Below are positions 51,501 through 60,500 of a stretch of 64,000 nt of DNA, one piece after another. The DNA is from Ridgeia piscesae (lineage: Eukaryota; Annelida; Polychaeta; Sabellida; Siboglinidae). Under the pieces are notes generated by a model, which worked only from the letters and a program-made list of their open reading frames with translations, searched no databases and was not told the DNA's origin. Each line of letters begins with the position of its first letter. The first letter of the stretch is position 1. The position numbers and the translations under genes are program-made. The DNA lies in the NCBI GenBank assembly GCA_025642075.2, contig JAODUO010000575.1:1-64000 (forward strand). The letters run 5' to 3'.

Positions 51501-54500
51501 GGCCAGTATTTGTACATAGAACTTCCAAAATGAATATCTGTGTGAAAGTAGTTAACAAAAAAGAGGGTTTTTGGACTGATGAAGACGACGGGGAGACTAA
51601 ATATGGCAAACATAAAACTTGCAGTACATCTTGATGTAAAAAGTTAAGTTAAATCAATGAAATGAATTAGCTAAATATAGTAAGAATAAGTAAAAAGTTA
51701 AGTTAAAAAAGTAGTATAGTTGGTGTGTTTGGGCTCCTGTAGATGATGGCGGAGGAGGACAGTCTGACTCATCAGCTGGAGCAAGAGCAGGAGCAGGCTC
51801 TGGAGTCGGCCCTGGCCAAGGAGAAGGATTATCTGGAGGCGATCGCGTGTGAGGAGAACATGGAGATTGACGACCTCACTACAGTGGACGATGAGGACGA
51901 GACCGACAAGACAGACACAGAGAGCGAACTCACGGTCAGTGCTGGACACTGGTCAGTGTGGGGGGTGTGGTATTAAACAGTGGGCAGTGTGATACTAAAC
52001 TCTCTTCATGTTGTGATGTGGTCAGTGAGGTACTAAACAGTGGTCAGTGTGATACTAAACTCTCTTCATGTTGTGATGTGGTCAGTGAGGTATTAAACAG
52101 TGGGCAGTGTGATACTAAACTCTCTTCATGTTGTGATGTGGTCAGTGAGGTATTAAACAGTGGTCAGTGTGATACTAAACTCTCTTCATGTTGTGATGTG
52201 GTCAGTGAGGTACTAAACAGTGGTCAGTGTGATACTAAACTCTCTTCATGTTGTGATGTGGTCAGTGAGGTACTAAACAGTGGTCAGTGTGATACTAAAC
52301 TCTCTTCATGTTGTGATGTGGTCAGTGAGGTATTAAACAGTGGTCAGTGTGATACTAAACTCTCTTCATGTTGTGATGTGGTCAGTGAGGTACTAAACAG
52401 TGGGCAGTGTGATACTAAACTCTCTTCATGTTGTGATGTGGTCAGTGAGGTACTAAACAGTGGGCAGTGTGATACTAAACTCTCTTCATGTTGTGATGTG
52501 GTCAGTGAGGTACTAAACAGTGGTCAGTGTGATACTAAACTCTCTTCATGTTGTGATGTGGTCAGTGAGGTACTAAACAGTGGTCAGTGTGATACTAAAC
52601 TCTCTTCATGTTGTGATGTGGTCAGTGAGGTATTAAACAGTGGTCAGTGTGATACTAAACTCTCTTCATGTTGTGATGTGGTCAGTGAGGTACTAAACAG
52701 TGGTCAGTGTGATACTAAACTCTCTTCATGTTGTGATGTGGTCAGTGAGGTATTAAACAGTGGGCAGTGTGATACTAAACTCTCTTCATGTTGTGATGTG
52801 GTCAGTGAGGTATTAAACAGTGGTCAGTGTGATACTAAACTCTCTTCATGTTGTGATGTGGTCAGTGAGGTACTAAACAGTGGGCAGTGTGATACTAAAC
52901 TCTTCATGTTGTGATGTGGTCAGTGAGGTACTAAACAGTGGTCAGTGTGATACTAAACTCTCTTCATGTTGTGATGTGGTCAGTGAGGTACTAAACAGTG
53001 GTCAGTGTGATACTAAACTCTCTTCATGTTGTGATGTGGTCAGTGAGGTACTAAACAGTGGTCAGTGTGATACTAAACTCTCTTCATGTTGTGATGTGGT
53101 CAGTGAGGTACTAAACAGTGGTCAGTGTGATACTAAACTCTCTTCATGTTGTGATGTGGTCAGTGAGGTACTAAACAGTGGTCAGTGTGGCACCAAACTG
53201 ACCACAACATGACACCGAACTGTGGTCAGTGAACAGCCATACTTCATTCTGATGTTGTTAAAAAGAAAGACTACTGTAACCATGGCAACCTCGCCCCCTG
53301 ATTACAGGGACAGCAAGAGGACAACAACAACATGTATACTCACCAGTGGCCAATGGTCAAGCAGTGGTCAGTCTGGAACATGTACAGTTGCCATGGCAGC
53401 TGACAGCTTGACTTTCCTTGATCACTGGATTTGCTTATTGATTGATTTATTGATGATCTGTTGTAGAAGAGTGGAAGTACAACCGGGGAGAGTCTGTCAA
53501 TGCGCAAATGTGACTGGGACAAGATGGTTGAGGACTATGATGGTTGGTTTACATTCTATATACACTGTAAACATTCATGACTCCATTGTCAGAACGACAG
53601 TTTTGATGGCAGAAATGTTGGGGTTGTATTGTGGGTAGTTTTGCTGAAGTGTCAAAGTGGGCAATTCCCAAAAAACGTATTTCAGATATAGAAAATGTTT
53701 AAGGGTCTGTCATATGTACAGTTGATATGGAGGGAATATAGAGGAGGAACAACAAGTTATTGTGCATGACCTGTTGTTGTGTTGCGTTGTAGACAAATGT
53801 GTTGTATTACGCATTTATGTTGAAATATCGGTAAGTGTGTTGCACTGTGGGTAAATGTGTTGCATCATGGGTAGCTATATACTCAGTTGTAGGTAACTGT
53901 GTTGTATTGTGGGTAGTTGTATTGCCATGTGGGTAACTGTGTTGCGTCGAGTGTACTTGTATTGCAATGTGATTATGTGAGTAAATGTGTTCCTTTATGT
54001 GTTGCTTGTAGGTAGCTGTGTAACATTGTATGTTGCTGCTGCAGCGAATGCGGAGTATCGAGAGACGACGTGCTGGGGGGACATGGTGGAGGACGTAGAC
54101 AGTGGCCGCATCCCAGGCAGGGTGGTACACATCCACGAGAAACTGTCATCACCCTCACGCAAGAGGTGGGTGTCTGGGACATGTGGGAAGGGGGAGGGGA
54201 GGGAAGGGGGGACCTAGGTGACGTTTTCATTGTCAATGGGAATTATGTGAAGCGGAATGTGTAAAACGTATTGCAGTGTGTGATTGCATAAAGAAAATGA
54301 TATTGAAGGAATCATCTTGTGTTAGAGGTACTATAACTGAGACAATTGAAACCACAGATTTGTTATGTTAACAGGTTATAGGTAATACGTTTACATATTT
54401 TATAAATAGTTTTTTGTCACTAATTGTGTGTCCTTATTTTAAAGACCATTTGTATTACGTGCATTTTAGAAATACACAGCAGTCTTAAAGTTCATCATTC

Positions 54501-57500
54501 ACCATGTATGACATGTTCTTATAGACTTGGAAAGCCTGTTTGAGCAGTTTATATCTTTGGCACCAGTGGTCACTGGGAGTGACTGCACTGATTACATCAG
54601 TGCCAGGTCTTCTCTACCCTTGGCACATCCCTTTCAAAAAAGTAACGTCAGCCAATGAAATCGCCCATTTTTAGTGTGGTCAGCCTCCGGTCATGCGATA
54701 AAATATTTTGGGAGATTTCTGCCATCACAGCTCGTGTTATATGTGACATTTAGGACGTGAATGGGTCATTATATTGGGATTCCCACCAGTCATGTATCCG
54801 TCTTCAAATTGGGGCTGTTCTCACGGCTGATGCAGTAGCAACTGGCGAAGTCAATTGCTATAATTGTAAAGTTTGACTCCGCTCACTCCCCAGTTTATGG
54901 AGATGATCAGCCAGGGGTATAAGAGTGTAGCAACAACCACTGGTCTGTGAGGATGGTTTATGTTGGAAATGGCACTTTGGAAATATTCATTTTTAGTAGT
55001 TAAATGAAGAAGTGATTATAGATCACAAACATACACTCCAGTGTAGTAGTGAGCTGTTGAAGGTAGAGAGAATGAGGAAGTTTGTTGTTGCCTCGTGAGG
55101 TCGCCGACGGAGAACCACAAGCGGCATGAGGCGAGGCAGGCGAAGGCTCGGGCCATGAGGGAGAAGTTGTTGCAGGAGAAGGCGGAGCGTCTCAGACTCC
55201 TCACAAACAAGGTAAATACACACGTCTCCCTCACTGTGTCATAGCCCTTTGTCTTCTTACCAACAGGGTAACTATACGTGCTTTCCTCACTGTATGTTAA
55301 CCCTTTGTCTGAATTAGGAATGACAACGCACTCAATCATGTACTTGTGTGACCGCGAACTTCAAATGCGATTTTCTCAGTTTGAAGCTTTCTACCCTGGG
55401 CATGTTTAGTGTCGAATAACTTTGGCTGTGCGTGAGCTAGCTCTATAATTTGTGCATCATTGGAAAGGTTAATATATATTCTTTCCGATGTTATGACTAA
55501 CAAATATTTTTTTTACATGTGACTCATTTCGTTAGAACAGGTAGTTAGATTTGTTTCATTTCAAGATAGCATTAGCATTAACTTGTAAACAGCCCGTACA
55601 TGTTGTTAAACCAAACATAACGTTTACCAACCTCTATTACGATGTGAAAATAAATAAGCAAATTGGACTTCTTAAAATCTGCGAGCACCGATTGTGACTG
55701 TTACTCTCACCAGGTGGCCGAGGTGCGAGCTCTTAAGGAAGATTTGCTACGTGAACAGCGTGAGATGATCAAACAGAAACTACAGCGGGCGGAGTCGAAG
55801 CGACAGCTTCAGTTGAAGATGAAGATACGTAAGGCACACGAGGAGGAGACTAAGGTACGTGTTTACACCCCTCAGTATTCCCGTAGAGAGGCGTGGATAG
55901 TGCAGTGGTTAACACATCTGCCTGGCAAGCCAGCATCCGGTTTCAATACCCAGTCATTGTATGCATGGTATATTTGCTGTTAAAACCTGGCTCTCAACAT
56001 TGGGGACTGTGTATCCCTCATGAATCGGAGAATGACGTTAATGCTGGTCCCGTCTCAATTTGACCAGTAAAAGAACCACTGAGGATGACGAGCACTCTGG
56101 CAGTGACACCTTCAGTACCAGCATTGAGAAGTCAGTTTGGTATAAATGTTTTTTTTTAAATCAAAAAGACTCATATGAACATAACGTTGTAACCACAATA
56201 TATACAGACTAGTCCGTTAATGGAACCCTGCCGAGTGCTGGAAACAACTAGACCTAGAACCTCCTGTGTGTAACTAACCACAGCTTTAGCCTGGCTGTGT
56301 CAAACAATGACACACCCACAATGGGTAAAGACCTGTGTAAAGCGACCAGTTACCACCTGACCTGAAAGGATGAATGTAGAATTGCTCCATGGATTAGTGT
56401 ACAAATAATGCCTCGGTTTCAACCAGGAGTTGCTATTCTCTTTATATAGCGGCAGCTGCCTGTCATGGGAAACCACCTCTCTTGAGCGACCACCTTGTGT
56501 AGAACAGGTGGTCACCCAAGACAGGTTCTGCTCTATTATTATTACTGAGCTTTGTAGAGTGCACAATATGAGGTCTGCCCACTGCAAGACACACACCGCT
56601 AATATACATACAAACATAAGAATTGTTTCAAAGATATGTCACGTTCTCATAATGTGAGGGGTGTGTCAACAAAACAGCACATTGAATTAGTCACACCATT
56701 GGAAAGAAGATAGTGTAGAAGTCTAGCTCACACATATCCAAAGTTATTTAACACTGAATCTTGCTGGGGAAGAAAGGTTCAAACTGAGAACAGCACATTT
56801 TAAGTTCATGGTCACGTAAGCAGATGTTTGATTATGTTGTCATTTGGCTGCTTGCTTCTATTTCTCTGTTTGACGCATTCAAAATACACCCCTCAAAATA
56901 AATCAAAAATTGCAACGCAACGTTTATGTAGTGTTTTCCCTCAAATTTTAGTTTTACACTCATTTTGCTAGAACACATCACGTATATAATATAATACAAC
57001 TGGTATTTGTGACATTTCTGTGTCTGTGCTGTTTGTGGGGTATCTGTTGTATCTTAGTGAGACATATAACTAAAAAACCGATTCATCTGTTTCATCTCTG
57101 ATGCATTTCACAAGAACCACAATATGATTACAATGAATGTAAAATTATTTTATGAAGTGTCATCATGTAGTCATGCACATGTTGAAAACTGTTGCAAAGC
57201 ATACCCATCTTCAAAACTGCTGTGTGTGGGCATCCATGACCATTGAATAATGGGTTCTAGGCCCCATGTGGTGCAAATAACAAAACTAAATAAAAATCGA
57301 AAAATAGAGGAGTAACAAAGATCTGGTAAGTACCGGTATATGATTATGAGTGTTAAATTGTGCATGAAATTGGTCACTGGTAGACCTTTCTTTACAGCTG
57401 TAGACATGACACAAATAATTATGGTACATATCATGGCATATTTACAATTACCGTACACATCATGGCATGTGTAGTATGTTTTGCTGTTTGTGAACCTGTG

Positions 57501-60500
57501 AGTATTGGCTGATGTGTTTGTGTTGTTTTTATGTAGTCCTTAATGTTCTATTGTCTTTTTGTTTCTGGTCCTTCATCTTACTTTGTGTTTGCTTCAAACA
57601 AAGCATCTGTCATTCTTAGGCAGTCTTCAGTCCCCCGAGCTGTAATTATTGTTACTTTTTAAATATTTCCTTATTTCATAAGACAGTTAGAAAAGAGAGA
57701 GGGTGTTTTATAAAACTGTCACAAATTTTTTGGTGCAGTTGCAGTTTTTCATGGATATTTGCCCAGATACTGATCCTTATATTCCCACTGTAACAAAACA
57801 TTAACTGAAAAACAGCCAGTATATAATGTGAAATTCTAAGTAAACGTGTTCATCTTATGGAAATATCGACATTATTTGAAGTTAAAAAAGCTAAATGCTT
57901 CAGTTGAATAATGTAACCTACAAGCACTGGATTACAGAAAAACGCTGAGTTTATGTATTTAAAAAAAGTTGTAAATGCCATATCCTGGGATAAATCCCCT
58001 GTACCCCTTGATAACAAATGGTTCTTTCAAATGATGATACTGTCAAAATATTTAAATATCTTGTAAGTGTACACAACATAAAACGTAGCCTTTAAATTTG
58101 CCATTTTACGGAAACTCCCGAAGGTGCCTGGTTTGGATTTATTGTTCTAGCGTGACGAATGCTGACAATCCCGGCAAACGTGGCAACATTTTCCAAAACT
58201 GACGTCACGATTCTGCCCCTCTTGCATTTCCCGAAAACAGTCTTTTCCGAGCCAGCACCGTGACACCTCCTGTTTAATGTCAATTTTTATAAAATGTTTC
58301 ATCAAACTTGTGATTTCGGGGTTGGTGTTATATTGCATAATTCATATGTACATGCATATTTTTACACTGATTCAAAGTTTTATGGGGGGGCAAAATATGG
58401 CCTTTAACATTTAAACATTGATTTCTGATTGGTAAGTGTTTGTCTTACATGTGTGACAGGCAAACGAGATAGCCTTTATCAACAGTCTTGAGGCACAGAA
58501 CAAGCGGCATGAGATAATGTCAAAACACCAGGAGTCTGAGGCAAGACTGCAGGACATCCAGGTACTTGGCCCCGCCCTCATTCATTGGCCACGCCCACTT
58601 ATTAGCATTGCCCACTCTCAGTAACATTCACACTTGCACTGATCACTCACATTAGCCATGCCCATTATCACCAATACTGACTACTCTCGTTAGCCACACC
58701 CACTACTGTTAGCCACACCCACTCATTACTAACACCCACTTTCAGTGGATCCGCCCAGTGTCACTGGCCACGCCCACTTGTTAGCGTCACCCACTCTCAT
58801 TAATCATTCTCACGTACTGATCATGCACACTAGCCACACCCATTATTGCTTATACTGACTACTGTCATTAACCAGACTTTATTTAGCCTACACCCGCTAC
58901 CATTAGCCACACCCATTCTCATTAGTAACACCCACTCTCAGTGAAACCACCCATTCTTATTACTGTGGTAGTCACTTTCACTTGTACTGATCACGTACAC
59001 TACCACACCCCTACATTGGTGGACCACTCTCATTGGCTATACCCTATCTCATTAGCCACATTCTAATTTTCCTTATTAGCTACATCCAATCTAACTGGGA
59101 CCACCCACTAATTGCCTTCACCCACCCTCAAGTAATGAACAGTTGCAAATTATTTGCCATCTAATTGGCCGTCATTTCTTTAAAAAGAATGGTCTGTCTT
59201 GCGCATTCACTTGTTACTAGATTTACCTGTCAGTCATTTGTCAAAAATATTACCATCAGTCATGTGTCACATTAGTTACTTGTCAATCACTTACTACTAC
59301 ATCTATCTGTCAGTCACTACATCAGCAAGTCAATCACATTTGCCACTCAATCAATTATCACATTTACATGTCAAATATTTGTCAATCCCTTGCTACCAAA
59401 GCCTTGTCAATCTCTTTGTGCCACATGAAGTTGTCAATCATATCACTACTCACTTTCAAATTAACCTGTCAATCACTTGCCCTGGGGTTCCCCATATTTC
59501 CTTCAGTAACCATGAAATGCTTCATCACATCATGCTATGCTACACACCGAGATAGAGCGTACATTCCAGTCACTAATTCTCACAACATTGGAATCGGCAT
59601 ATTGTGTAATTGTTACCTTTCTGTAGCTGACTGTTAGGCAACTTTCATAGGAACAGTTCATTTATTTGCTCATTTGCTTGGTTGTGTCCAGTTTGGTTGA
59701 CCGCTGTCCACCCCGTCACGCATGACTTGTTGTTGCTGTGTCTGTGCAGCGCTTTAAGAAGACAACACGAAATGTCACAAAAGATACATGGAAGTTGTAA
59801 TCAATGATGAATATTACATACAACTGTGGCAATAATAATCTGGGTGCTGACATTGATGTGACAGGGACTACAGCGATGTTACTTTATAACGACAGTAATA
59901 GTTGTGACAGTGTGACTGTGACAGTGACAGTATTAACAGCAGTGGTTGATTTTTACAAGGTGCATTTTTTTCCGGCCTGGAACAGTTTTCTCTGTGTTGG
60001 GTTTGGGAAGGGTAGCTTGGGAATTATATTCCCTGTCAAGACCACAGACATTCCAGCCATTTTTACAACTAATTTCCTCTAAATTAAATTCTTGGCCCAG
60101 CAGGGAGTGCATATCTATCCACTGCTTATCCCCAGGTCTTAGTTGTGACAATGGTGTCCTTGACAGTTACATCAGTGGCAATAATAGTAGTGACAATGGT
60201 GACAGTGACAATTATATGACAATGACAACAATGATGGTGATAATAATAGCACTGGTTGACACTGACAGTTACATTAGTGATGATAATAGCAGTGACAATG
60301 GTAACACGATAATTATAATTGTGACAACGATGACAACAATGCTAGGGATAATAATAGTAACTACATTTCCATGGTAATGAACATAATAGTAGTGACAACA
60401 GATAATTGTCATCATGACGACAGTGACAACAATGGTGGCAATGATGACACTAGTGACAATGATGATAAGTGACAATGACACACGGGTATGTGAAGGCAGT

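Noticed and set aside
51958..53212. Plus-strand frames of 318 and 110 codons
   Set aside because: Artefact of the 60-bp intronic array; lies between SCAPER exons 9 and 10.
55885..55975. Functional tRNA gene
   Set aside because: A- and B-box-like motifs are present but no paired acceptor stem or normal cloverleaf; better read as a SINE head. Same decision for 8171-8478 and 14688-14992.
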